Positions 1-11,821 of a stretch of DNA of 64,000 bases are shown piece after piece; position 1 is the stretch's first letter, and each line of letters starts with the position of its first letter. The DNA comes from Lichenostomus cassidix. Its lineage: Eukaryota > Chordata > Aves > Passeriformes > Meliphagidae. A program made the translations under genes and the position numbers. The DNA lies in contig CM039194.1 of assembly GCA_008360975.2 (NCBI GenBank), positions 7,488,426 to 7,552,425 on the forward strand. The letters are read 5' to 3'. Below the pieces are notes generated by a model. It did no database searches. It saw only the letters and a program-made list of their open reading frames with translations, and was not told the origin of the DNA.

Positions 1-650
1 CAACCGACTGCTATTATCTCTCATAAACTGACATAATTAGTCTTGCAAACATATCCCGTTGTCTGTTAAATACACATTTGTATTAACAAAAGTTCCAATT
101 ATCCCTGTTTCCCTGGCTTGTAGCCTCAACCATGGCTTTAGGACATGATCTTGTTGAAGGTCAGGGATAAGGTTTCAGAGAGTGCAAAGATGCTTGACCG
201 TAATTCAGTTTTCGCCACGTATTCTTTGTTTCCCTGCTATCAATCCAGTTATTTTCAGCTGTGTTAAGCAAAATTATGCATTTAAAAGTTATTTCATATG
301 CTTGATTTCTGTTCTGTTTTGTTTGTTTTTCCGAAACTTCAGATATATGGAATTATAGGGGAGACAACTTGTGAGTTGTTAAGATCATTACAGATGTTTA
401 GAGAATTATAGAAACATTTAATTTACTTGGAACTGTTTAGCGCAGTGTTCCAATCACAGATGGGAAATCTGGATTTTGCCACTCTACCATTACTTTGCAG
501 TGAAGTGGGCAGGAACCTCCCCTGGTGTGTATGAAGAGCACGAGAGGCTCTCTGCCTATGTTTTGCAGAGTCACCAGTGCTTATATAATACGCTATTTTA
601 AAAGAGCTATCAAGATAGAGAAACAATGAGGACAGAAATCTTTTTTAAAT

Positions 651-695
651 AAAGAACATAAATGGCACAAAGGGCATAAATGGCATAAATGGCAC
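651..695 (+). repeat. 9-bp tandem repeat, five copies
   Basis: Four consecutive 9-mers occupy 660-695: aaatggcac, aaagggcat, aaatggcat, aaatggcac. A further diverged unit, aaagaacat, precedes them at 651-659. Together they make about five head-to-tail copies of the unit aaatggcaY. It is a small minisatellite produced by slippage or unequal exchange. No coding meaning is suggested, because the surrounding frames are closed by stops. Confidence 0.85.
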
Positions 696-2379
696 TTTGA
701 TGCTCTCAATCTGCAATTTGAGGTCAGTTAGCATGAAGTGCATTCATCTCCCCACTGTACTGCTTCCCTGTCTGTGCCTTCACTTAGATCAATCAACAGT
801 TGAGACACAATTCTCACAATCTTCAGGCAAATATCACCTGCACCTCTCCAACATCATGCATTTTATCATAAATGTTACCCTGGAGGTTTTGTTAATCCTT
901 TACAGCTGAGCAAACCAAAACCCTGTGGACCAAATATAATCAATTCAGTGTTACAGCTTTTCCTCTACTGAGTCAGAAAGCTTCCCTCTATGCTGCTGAT
1001 GTAGCTGTTTTCTAAATTTAAATAGGGTGGTTTCAATAGCTGAATAAGTCCATCTAAAAATATCTCCTGGTCCTAGTTTCTAATCTACTACTTATTAGAT
1101 CTGTATACAAATTTATTTCATTATTTTGAGGGACCAAAGAGGGAAAATGGAGCAGGTGTAGAAATGGACATGACACAACAAGTAATGGGGAGAATAAAAG
1201 CTCTAGAAATAATGTTTAAACTATTATGCCATAACTATTGGTTAGTACATTACCCTCAGCCATTTTTCTATAAAGGAATAGGAAAAACCTGTTTAATGTT
1301 TGTGTGGATGTAGCAGTCTTAGTGCAGTCTCTAGTGTTGAGTGCTGTGCTGTGTGAATTGGCTTTGAAGCTGTTTATGGGGCTTTGAGACCTCTGGTAGA
1401 TGGATAGGATCTAAGGTCATTTGCTGCAACACAAGAGTATTTAGCAGGACAGGACAGATTTCATCACTCTAGTAAAACAGAAGGAAATAGTTACTTCATG
1501 CTTTAGAAATTTATCCTTTACATTTAAAGTTAATGATTTGTTTTAATTTATTATGTCTCAAAATTGTTAAAGAATAGGAAGGGTTATTGGAGAAAGTGAT
1601 GTTATGGCGTCTCTGCCTGTTCTCACCACACCTGCAGACAAAAAAACAATGTTGTGGCTAGTACAATAGGAAGAGCTGAAATTCAGATAATCCATGGAGT
1701 TGGTTTAACAGTTTGAAAATTGCCTTCCAGTAGTGAAAATGTAGAAATGCACGTAACACAACCCTTAACAAGAAAATTGCTTTCTGTTGACTGTTAAGAG
1801 TCAGCTTGGGCACATCCCCCTCACTTCCTCTGTCTTGTGCTCACAAGTGTTAGGGACTTCATCCCATGACAGTTGCACTTATCCCAGCCCCAAAACCCAG
1901 ATTCCATGATCAATGCATCTGGAGCTGTGCAGATTCAGTATCTCTCTATACTCACTGAATGGCTGCAAGCTTTTTACTCCTGCTGTGAGCAAAGCTGGTT
2001 TGCAGAGGTCAGATATAATTTCATTAATGTTTTCATCGTGGTTTTGGTCACAGAAACCAAAGATATTGAATTTAACTCTATTTAGAGAAAGCCAATGTAT
2101 TAGGCACCATAATATTACTTCTTTAGAAGCTTCGATGCAATAACAAGTAGTTACAGATGTCCAAGCACATTAAATTGCATTTTCTGTATTACAGAGCTTT
2201 TTTAAAACATAAATATTTAAAAACCTTAGTTAAATCGCTACTGAAAGATAACTTTTTTTTATAACTAAATTTGTTGCTAATAGTTTTTTTTCTTCATTAT
2301 AAATAATTTTAACGGGTATTTTCAACATAAAATGTTTCAAAACTCTCATATTAAACTATGTTCAACTCTAACTTTTCCG

Positions 2380-2394
2380 TTTTTTTTTTTTTTT
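2380..2394 (+). repeat. poly-T run (T15)
   Basis: An uninterrupted run of 15 T is followed by GG. It could be the tail of a minus-strand retroposon, but no element body is recognisable on its right-hand side, so it is called only as a mononucleotide repeat. Confidence 0.9.
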
Positions 2395-5219
2395 GGCTTA
2401 CACTGTATTTCTGCTTTTAAGTACCTGGAAATAGAATGTGAACATCAGAATTTACTCTTTCACTTTGTCTCTCCTGTTAATCCAATGAGTACAAAAATCC
2501 ATTATTCCTCATTTCAAGTATTATCACTCCAGGAGACAACCTAAACCAGAGAACTTCAAATACTTCTGTAGCTTTAATCTGTGAAAGAATTATACTCCCT
2601 GGCTATCCAAATCTTTGTTCACATTTCCCATATTGTGGCAAAAGGGATGCTGTGCCTCTGCCTTAATAATGCTCACTGCTAATGAAGGTGTATTTTGGGT
2701 ACTAATGTGCCATAAAGCCAGGGGGTTGGATGTGTGTGTTTCAAAATTATTTTGACTTATAGGAGATTAAGAGTTGCAAAAAGTGTACAAATCAACAATA
2801 GAGCTAACCAAATATGGAACTTGTAGGTAGTCAAAACACTTGTTTACACAAGCTGACTCAATTCTGATTTGAAATATATCATAGGGAAAAAAAGCTTTTC
2901 ATGGAACATTCTCTTTAGTCCAAGACCTGTGGTACTTTCTGAGTAAAATGTGCTGCCTGGGAGGTGGTGGCTGGAACTGATGTGCCTTCAGCCAGTTTTA
3001 TTAGAGTCTAAAATAAATAGCAATGTTGAGACTAAGTAGCCCTTGATATCTATTTGTTGTACACAAAGCCATTCATTTTGCACCTCTATTTTCAACTATT
3101 GACTTGTTCCATGGAAATATTAGCTGACTTGAAGGTACTCCTGGGGTGCATTTTAGATTAATCACCTTTCTCAGATGTTTTGTAATTCTCTTGACAAAAA
3201 TAATGTTGCATGCAGAACATCATATTTTTGTTGCAGTGTATCTGTAAGAGACATATCATGCAGAAAAGGGGCAAGATAATTATTCAGCTCTAATTGGCAA
3301 CAGTTAATCCCTAGTTGAAACACTGAGGTTTTACTTTCCCTCCAAAGTTTAAGAAAGCAATTAGATTTACAATAAAACAACATAAATAAGATGGAAGACA
3401 GACTCTGTGAAGGAATTTGAGTTCACATATGCTCTAAGAATGATAAAACTCACTGATATTGCACGCTCACCATCATTTGATGTCAGTAGGCAGCTTTAAA
3501 CGAGGGGAAGAGGACAGTGATGCAGTAAAGTGAACCATCAGGATGCCTATTTTGCTCATGAATAATCATAGAAAGCTATCTGGGTGTTGGTCATGTGTCT
3601 GAAATGGACAACTGCATCAAAGTAAATTCCCAAAATAGTGAATTTGATCATTTGTGTCAAAAAAAGAGTCATCCTGCCCTTGGAAACCAGACTAAAAAAG
3701 AAAACTATCTTTGCACTTGAGTTCCTGTAAAGGAAGAATGAACCCAATCTAAAAGATATGAGAAAAAAGAGAAGGAGAGAAGTGCCAGTTGTGTTCATTC
3801 TTTGCACATCAGATTTCTAAACTAATCTTTGAAGCAACACTTGCTTTTATTCCTTCTGACTGAAGCTAATGGGATGAAAATAGCTTCAGAATATACCATT
3901 TCTTTTCCAATTTCACATATCCTTTATTAGACAGCTATGACCTTCAAGGCTCCAGTAAATATTTTTTGTCTTTTAAATTTGCCTTAAAGCAGATACTTAG
4001 TTTGGTGTCACTCACCACTACATAGAGCATGATGATTAGCTCTTAATTAGTTAACACAGGAATATGCAGAATGGTACTCATTTGAATAAAGATGCTGACC
4101 TTTTTCAGCCTGCCTGGAAGGGCAGTTTTGGTTGTCTGTTACTTGTTACCCAGATAAAATTCCTATTTGGAAAAGCAGAGATGCAAATGGAGGTGGTTTG
4201 TTGGGAGGGTTTTTTGCTTTTTTTCATAAAAGAAGTGACAGTGCAAGTTGCTCAGAGATAATCATCTCGAGCGGGTGTGGGTTGGGGTTTTTTCCCCAGT
4301 ATTCCAGTGAGGAATTGTCCCAATTGAGTGACCACATTTCCCAGCCTCTTGCTGCTCTGGGCTGGCAAACAGGGCCTTCTCAGCTTGGCTTCTCAGAAAC
4401 TCAGATCCTTCTCTTCTGCTGGTTTTGGGTTGAGACCTGAAACCATTTCCCAAAACAAACCCTTGCTCTTTTTATTCCAAGCAGTAATGCAATGCCAGTG
4501 AGGGCAGTCCCAGGGCTTGCTCTGGCCCAGCCAGCAATGCCATCAAGCCCAGAGGCAATGCAAATGGACTGAACAGGTGGTTCTGCCTGTTTGAAATTCA
4601 GCTGCAGGGAGTCCTTCAAAAGTAGAGTGCAGGAGAAATGTAAGACAAAAAGTGCTGAACTTCTGGCACATTCCATAAATTCCTCTAACCAACAGCAAGC
4701 AAGGCACAGAGAATGGCTGTTCATGAGTCCGAAAGGATTACCCTGGGGGAAGAGGACAGTTTCTTCAAGGTCTTCATTAGCAACATGTAGTTTTTCTCGT
4801 TCTACCATATACACAAATTTAGCATAAATGATTGTGCTTTAGTAACATTTCTCTATTGTGCCACATACACACCTCAACCCCCCCCAAAAATATCCTTTCT
4901 AGAGGCCTGACCCATCAGCCCTTTCCTTCAGAATATTTTTCTTAGGGTTTATATCAAGTGTGAAGCAATCCTCAAGCCTCTCTTGCTTTCATATTCTGTA
5001 ATGACAGCTTAATTTCACTGAGAGTTATATTCTGTTTGCAAGTATGCTGTAAACACTGAAACCTCATTTTCCAGCAGCATTTGGATGATTCTCTAGAGGG
5101 ATATCGTTTTCAGGAATTAGACTGACTTAACTGCTTTAGTAAAACTTGGTTTATATCTCCTAAATAGGTAATGGTCATTCAAATCGCTCGCAGAAGTATC
5201 TGATGTGTGTTGTAGGCAA

Positions 5220-5350
5220 CAGCATGAAGTGCAGACAGACCCATTTGGCCAATCATTAAATGCAAATGCATTAGTTAATTTTCTTCATAAGTAAACAGAA
5301 TTTGTGGGCTGAGAAGCTTAGAGTTTATATTGATGTTATTTGATTAAGTA
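5220..5350. promoter_or_regulatory. candidate conserved regulatory block
   Basis: This repeat-free block packs several transcription-factor-like sites into about 100 bp. A CCAAT motif lies at 5249-5253, a perfect POU octamer ATGCAAAT at 5260-5267, GTTAATT at about 5274-5280 and a forkhead core TAAACA at 5292-5297. Just upstream, at about 5185-5191, are two CpG-containing words in otherwise CpG-poor sequence. This combination is typical of vertebrate developmental enhancers, but short AT-rich motifs also arise by chance. No alignment was possible, so this is inference. Confidence 0.2.
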
Positions 5351-5956
5351 GTCTATTTTTTTGAAAATCAACAGATACACCTTGCTTTGCTACACTGGAG
5401 ATAAAAACCAGGAAATTATTCTGAAGAAAGTCTGCACATGCTTCAAGCTGCTCATAAGCTGGTTTTTAGTACACTTTGAGATGCTGTATGAATAACAGGA
5501 TAGATTTGGGCTCTAGACTCGAGACAGCAGCAGAGTCCATGCTGTGGTTATTGCAACATTACAGTAATCAAAGCACGATTCCATGGGCTGAGAGTAGCAG
5601 AGTATCCCACTGGCTGCTGAGGGGAGCCAAATGCTGGGAGCACACTAAAGGGATTGCCCAGAAATATCTGGGAGGTGAATAAATGTGTATTAGCACCAAC
5701 ATGCCTTGGATCTAGAACATTCTCCATCCCTCTCCCTCCAAATTATCTATGAGGACAATGCAATGAAATATTTCAATGATAGGAGTGAAGGGTTGGAAGG
5801 AAAGCAAGGGATCCCTTTAACTTCCCTTGAGAACCAAATTTCTCATTTGAAAATAACTGCCTTTCTGATAATGTGTTCCACCTGAGAAGAACTTCAGAAC
5901 TCACAAAGTTTCTGAATAATTCTGTCTAAATATTCTGTATTGTTACTGGTTTTATT

Positions 5957-5980
5957 AAAAAAAAAAACCAAAAAAAACCC
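5957..5980 (+). repeat. A-rich simple repeat
   Basis: A run of 11 A, then CC, then 8 A and CCC. On the minus strand this reads as GGG followed by T8, GG and T11, which is the G/T-run motif that recurs many times on the plus strand of this window. Confidence 0.85.
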
Positions 5981-6089
5981 AACACTGTCCCTTGAAAACA
6001 GACGCAAGTTAAAAATACCCTATATTTTTTACCAGTTAGAAAATAGTTCCCTATTATTCCTATTATTGCCCAAATATTAAATACAGGGG

Positions 6090-6105
6090 TTTTTTTTAAA
6101 AAAAA
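6090..6105. repeat. T8A8 palindromic tract
   Basis: Eight T are followed immediately by eight A, a perfect 16-bp palindrome, preceded by GGGG at 6086-6089. A and T tracts of this kind stiffen or bend DNA and tend to exclude nucleosomes. Slippage of two adjacent runs is a sufficient explanation. Confidence 0.85.
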
Positions 6106-9100
6106 GCATGCAAGCCAGTTCTCCAGAACTGTTTTTCCTTGATAAGCAAACAGGATTTTACTCTAAGTTTCTGAATGCCTAATCCTTCCTATTATTCATT
6201 ATACTCTCTCTGTTAGGGATAAAAAAGGAGAAATGCATCCAGTTTGTATTCAGAACACAAATTGAAGTGCATAATTAGTAAAGCTCAGTAATGCTGATTA
6301 TCTTAAATAGCTGTCATGAAACAGAGTATGTAGTCATCTAAGTCTCTGATGCCAAATTCTGGGGTTGTTTTTCACATTTTTCTAGGCAATGTGGTTGTGT
6401 GTAACCTATTCCAACTGGGGAACCTTGTCAGCAGGTACTTGGATGAGAACTTATGCAGCATAAGGATGTTATTTCAGCAGTATTAGAACATAAATACCTC
6501 TTTTGCTCTGTCTTGGATTTATCCAGCCCCTCAGAATATAAAAAGTTTTCGCAGAAAAGAGCAGGGACGTAATTTCTTGGGCCACAGTGGATGGCAGGGT
6601 CTGTTTTCCTTGCTCTGATTGGTTCAAGAAAAGGATGAAACAGCAGAGAAAAGGAAGATTAAAAAATACAACAAAAAATCAGGTAATTGACCTGGGTTGG
6701 TTTTTTTTTCTGTTAGAGCTTTGGCTTGAAAAACCTTTATTTATATATGATTTCTGGATTGGTTTGTAGTCATGACTTATATTAAGGGATTTTCCCGTTC
6801 TAATGATATTTTTGCCTGTCCTTTTGTTCTGTCATCCTCATTGTTTCTTCCCTCCCAACCCTCTCTGGAGTGCCTAATTTAGGTTCAGGATGTACACAGA
6901 TGCTGTCCAGATGAGCAGAAGTACGAAATGCTCAACAAACAGCAGAAATGCTCCAGTGTTTCAGTCAATGGTAGCAATGGTAACCCCTAATAGGGCAGGG
7001 AGAGCTCACAGCAGCAAGAAAGATAAGTTAATTTGGTGTGGAGGATGTGCTCCCTTCCACATTTTGAAGGTAATGTCTAATGTTTCATAATTCTGACTTG
7101 GTCTCATGGTTCAGTGCGCCCCTGCACAGGCACAACAAAGGTGTCCAGCAGCAGATTCTCAGTTTGGTGTGTTTCTGTGTGAGGATGTCTCACCAAAACC
7201 TGGCAGACGAATACAGGCTGTTTCACATGTGATTCTGTGGAGCTTTGTTTTTAACTATGGCACATGAAAACTTCTCCTGTGAAATGTTGTAGAGAACAGT
7301 TTCAAAAGTGGGTGGGGACAGATAAAAGAATGGGCTAATGTTGGTTGACTGGAGTATTTTTTCAGTCTAGAAAAGAGAGCTTGATATATGAACTGGGCCA
7401 AATTGTGCTTACTATTACAAGAGCATTTTCTTTCAGTTTTAACTTTATCACTGACATGTTACACATCTCTCAGTATTAGCTCTACACATGGAAGGATTAA
7501 TATAATGGGAATCATGTCAGGGCATGATATGTCCTTCATAGATGTCATAAATATATTTCTTATGATGGTTCTATTCTTTCTGGGCACAAAAATTTGAGGA
7601 GGGAAAGTAAGGAGAAATTGGTAATGTTCATTATTTTATTCCTTAAAGCATATGCTCAGCCCTCTGTAAGCAGTGCATTCAGCTGGAGAGTCAGAGGCAT
7701 TTCACAGTGATTGATTGCTTTTGCAAGTCTTGAGCCAAATCAAACCAGGCAGTTATGCATCAACACATTACACAGGGCAAGTCTGAAATTTTATTGTGTA
7801 AATTTCAAACAAAGCAAATCTGTTCCTGGTTTCATGCTAATAAAAACAATCTCTGCTGTGGGATGTCTGCATTTTGATTTTTTGTGTGGTTTTTTTTCAA
7901 GGGATCTAGTTAATGCTTTTGGTAATTTGTGCCACTGAAAGTAAATTTTTTTCCTAAAGTTTTGAAATCATAAAGTAGTATGAACTATTATATGGTATCT
8001 GCTTTGAAATTTTAGTATATCATGCTGTACTATAGTGAACTCTAATTTTGTTTATAGCATTTGATTATCATGTCAATATACATCCAGTGTAGAAGAAATT
8101 GGCTGGATATCAAGCAATAAATTTTAATAGGTTCACCATCTGCATCATTTGGTATAGCATTCAGTGATTTTTGTCCTGATGTGGCAAACAAGTTATCATT
8201 CTTAGGCACTGCTGCTCTTCAGTTCTGCATGACTGAGCTAACTGCATGTTGCTCAGTCCCTGATGTCTGATCCACACATTAGAACAACCTCTCAGAGGCA
8301 GACATGACATGAAATACCAAAATGGCACAGGTAGACTCTGCAAGTGCTGCCATTCCCAAAATCTGTGCTGTGTTCAGAAGTGACACAAAAGAATGTATAT
8401 CAAGAGCCAGTTGCCTGATGGCTGTTTATTAGTGGTGTTTAGGGCTTTGCACAGACTGAAAAATGTGAAGTGATAGAAATTGTGTATCATGATCAATAAA
8501 CCCAAGAAAATGGATGGGATTGTAGTGCCTGTGTCAGATAGTCTCACATTTTAGGGTAGAAACAAGCCCAGTTTGTGAGAGTTTGAGCGAGGGACACTCC
8601 TTGGCAGTGCAGTGTGGTCTGAAATCCCTGATGCCCTGCAGGGTGCTGGGGCCAAAACAGGGTTTGAAGGCAGCCATGGCAGACAACATCAGCACTGATG
8701 CTGTGTCTATAGCAGGCATCCTGAGGAGCTCCCTGTGCAGGATGGTTTTGTCTGTTCTGCATCAGCACTGGTCCCTTGGCTCTGCCTGGAGGCCCTCTGG
8801 GGTCCTTATAGGATGTTGATGCCAACATACCTGAGAGAAAGGAAGAATCACCATCTCTTGTCAATGTCCTTGCAAACTGTGTCTACCTACTGCCCATGGC
8901 CAGCTGGCATCTTGCAGCTTTCCTTTGTTTGCTGTCAGAGGGGGAGTGCATAACCTCCTGGGGAAAAAAAAAGTCATTAAACAGCCTGAACTGCAAATCT
9001 GTTTCTCCAGATTGAAGTAACCTTTTTTTTATTTTTTGGTGACCCAGCACTGCCAAGACAAAAGGTATATGTTTACAAGTCAGACAGTTATCCACAGTGC

Positions 9101-10539
9101 TTTTCTTTGTTCTTAAATAGACAGTGTAAATTCCAGCTGTGATGCAATGAAAGGGTTAGGTTTTGATCTTGTAGCACTGAAGGGAGTCAAGTGCAAAGAA
9201 TTTCACATGATTAATACTATTGAATAATTTCTTTGTGTTAATGAAGAATAATAATAACACAACTCATTCTCCTAACAAAAGTTTTTGAGTGGCATAGACA
9301 TATACAACATCAAAGAGATCTGCCACAGGTTGATATAACTCACTAGGATCAGTGTTATTTGTTCCAAGCAGGCACATAAAGAGATCCAATTTTTTTTCAG
9401 TTAGATGGGAAATGAATCTTCATTTAAAATTTTTACATACACAATCTGGTATCATTACATGAAGAGCCAAAATCTGCCAGTAGCTTACACCTATGAGTTT
9501 TTCCTGAGGTCTAGAGCCCCTGTAGATTCTTCATGGCAAAAATATATTCCACTGTCATCATAACACCTTGATTGCAAGTTCTTGATAGTTAAAAAGTTGA
9601 GTGAGCCTGGTCCTATTAATTCCAAAAATCGAGCAAAGGGGTTGAATATTTTGCTAGATTTTAAGCTTCTAGTCTTTCCTTTTCTCCCTGCTTTTTCATA
9701 CTCTGGCCAAAAGCAGTATTAGGCAGTAATTACTGTTATTTGCTGTGAGAGGCAGGGAAGGGGGACAGATAAAATCAAGCATGGACATGGCAACGATTTC
9801 TTCTCATTATGCTGATGACTGCAATTCAGTTTCTGTTGCATGGTCCTCTTCCTTTTACCTTAACTCCTTGGGTTCAGTTTTGGAATAAGAATATGGGGGA
9901 TATATATTTTTTTTAATTGGGGTTTTTTTCTTCAACATCATGTTTTGGATTTAGTCTTTTTAGTATGGCTACTAAAGATGTTTTGGGGAATCTTATGCAA
10001 GCTGCTAAATGGTCAAGATTTTTTTTTAAAAAACTATTTATACTGTGGAAACATGTACAAGAATGAGCCATTTCCTTTCTGCCCACTGTGCTAGGTAAAA
10101 AGCAAAAATCTGTCTGAGCTTACAAATGCTTAATAAAAATTCTTCATGAGTAGGATATAAACTGTAATGATTTAATTGGACTGGTAAGAATATAATCATG
10201 ATATTTTCTTAGTTAAGAGTGTATGAGAGACATCTTGGATCAGAGCTGCTTCTGAAATGCTATATACCCATGATGCTTTTAGAAACAGGAAAATTATAGT
10301 TAGCACTCTAAAAATGGCTCAGTTTTGTCAGGCTGGGAAACTTTTTCCCACAATTGTTACTTACAATAACTTACATGTACAAACACTAATCAGTTTTGGC
10401 TTCTGGATTCTGCATAAAATATTCCATCTTAGACACTTCATCAGTGCTGACTCTACCTGTTTTTAACTTGGGGAAAGTAATTGCTGCTCCTGGCACAGTT
10501 TCCCTGGGGCTAGGCTCCTGCATTTAAATTACTGACTTG

Positions 10540-11737
10540 CCTAACTCTTGGTGGCAGATACTTGCAGTAGGCAATATTAGCAGTGCAGTTGCTGAGTACC
10601 CTTCTGATACCATTCTTTTTCTAGAGATTGGAAAATTCATCAATTAATTTCATGTAAATAAGATTGAGTTGGCAGGTTCTCCAAAATTAATGTTTTCCTA
10701 TTATCAATATGGAATTATTGCTTAGATCTTTAAAATCTGTCAGCTACAATGATAAGAAAGAGTGCAAGAGAGTGGCAATCTTGGTGAATTTATGTACTTC
10801 ACCTAATTTGAGAACACTTTATATGAATATTTCACATATTCATGTTTCTTCCTATCTGAGCTGTATTTTTTTTATAAGGAATTTTTAGTTTCTGTCAGCA
10901 AATGAGCTGACAACAATTTCCAGAAGATGATACTCTCTCATTTCTGTAGAGGATATTCTCACTCTTTACAATTACTCACAAACTTCAGCTTTCAACAACC
11001 CAAAGGAATAAGCAAAACAATATAAAATTTGATAGAATGCCCATTGCAAGGGTGTTGTAACCTCCACCTCAGTGTGTTTCTCTTCTGTGTCTGTGTCACA
11101 AATGTCTGTCTCTCCTCAGAATGAGAGACTCCTCAAAAATAAAAATGCTCAGAGGTTTCTCTCTGGCAGAATAAACAATGACATCTATTTGACAGTCAGC
11201 TGCTGCATACTGTGATTAAGAGAAAATGCTCATTTCTCATGAGGGTGTTGACTTTCCCCCAACTTTAGCTCATATGCTTGTTTGCTGATTATATTCTAAT
11301 GTGCTGAAATTCTTTTTCCCAGGATTTCTGTATTTAGAGATAGTGGCTAGGAGAGGGGGGAAAAAGGCTTACATGTTTTTTATAAAACAGCAATTAGTTG
11401 TGATTCTCTGCTAAGATACCAGTGGGAGTTCTTTGGCATTGAGTGGCAATTCTTATCAACATAACCTGGTCCTGTCATGCTTCGCTACTATATTCTTTGT
11501 TTGCACTGATGACTTTTTGCAAGGTATTTACAAGAGAAGGAAAATGTAATTGTTTAATGTAAGAGAGAGGCACCAGTATGAAATATTGACCAGAGGGGCA
11601 TATAAACATGCAGTTGTAAATGGTAAAAGACTTGTGAAATAGTACCAGAAACATGACAATGCTTTCAGAAGAGTTGTAAGTGTTCTTGCTGAAAGTAAAA
11701 AATGGTGAAACACCAGTTTGTAGTCTTATGGTCAAAG
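10540..11737. other. non-coding stretch, no gene recognised
   Basis: This is unique-looking AT-rich sequence. The segment at about 10540-10720 contains AATTAATTT- and ATTAATG-type homeodomain-like words and is one of the weaker candidates for constraint. A small inverted repeat with 8-bp arms ATGAATAT / ATATTCAT and a 5-nt loop lies at 10823-10843. Nothing indicates a gene. Confidence 0.5.
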
Positions 11738-11821
11738 TGAACTTTGTGGCTTTCTCTTTCCCTTTCCCTTCTTTGGGAACTTTCTGTGTTTCCCTTCTGT
11801 GAACTTTCTCTTCTTTCCCTG
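11738..11821 (+). repeat. pyrimidine-rich tandem repeat, unit about 25 bp
   Basis: Two near-complete units begin with TTTCCCTTCT and contain GAACTTTCT. They run 11763-11788 (26 bp) and 11789-11813 (25 bp), followed by a partial third copy beginning TTTCCCT at 11814. A degraded partial copy carrying GTGAACTTT precedes them. The minus-strand reading inside a 112-codon ORF (11665-12003) is a repeated Arg/Glu/Ser-rich peptide, which simply reflects the repeat. Best called a small, old minisatellite. Confidence 0.7.

Larger units (their letters stand above)
1..5219. other. non-coding stretch, no gene recognised
   Basis: No ORF here has a recognisable domain. The longest, 137 codons on the minus strand at 4401-4814, overlaps a 102-codon plus-strand ORF at 4132-4440, and neither reads like a known family. 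A somewhat GC-richer patch lies at about 4260-4780. The only clear structures are the 9-bp tandem repeat at 651-695 and the T15 run at 2380-2394. No retroposon is recognised, although old diverged ones could be missed by eye. Confidence 0.6.
5351..10539. other. non-coding stretch, no gene recognised
   Basis: No convincing exon or RNA gene is seen. A GC-richer patch at about 8540-8950 opens short overlapping ORFs on both strands (for example 8544-8864 minus and 8583-8819 plus), which indicates base composition rather than coding. Simple A- and T-runs occur at 5957-5980, 6090-6105, 6701-6709 and 9923-9929. The stretch at 5793-5830 loosely resembles the reverse complement of a CR1 end but was not accepted. 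Confidence 0.6.

Noticed and set aside
4401..4814. 137-codon minus-strand ORF
   Set aside because: Partly overlapped on the other strand by ORFs at 4132-4440 and 4591-4827. The local GC-rich patch explains the lack of stops.
5793..5830. GGGTTGGAAGG-like word resembling a minus-strand CR1 end
   Set aside because: The rest of the CR1 terminus (the ATTCTATGATTCT complement) is absent.
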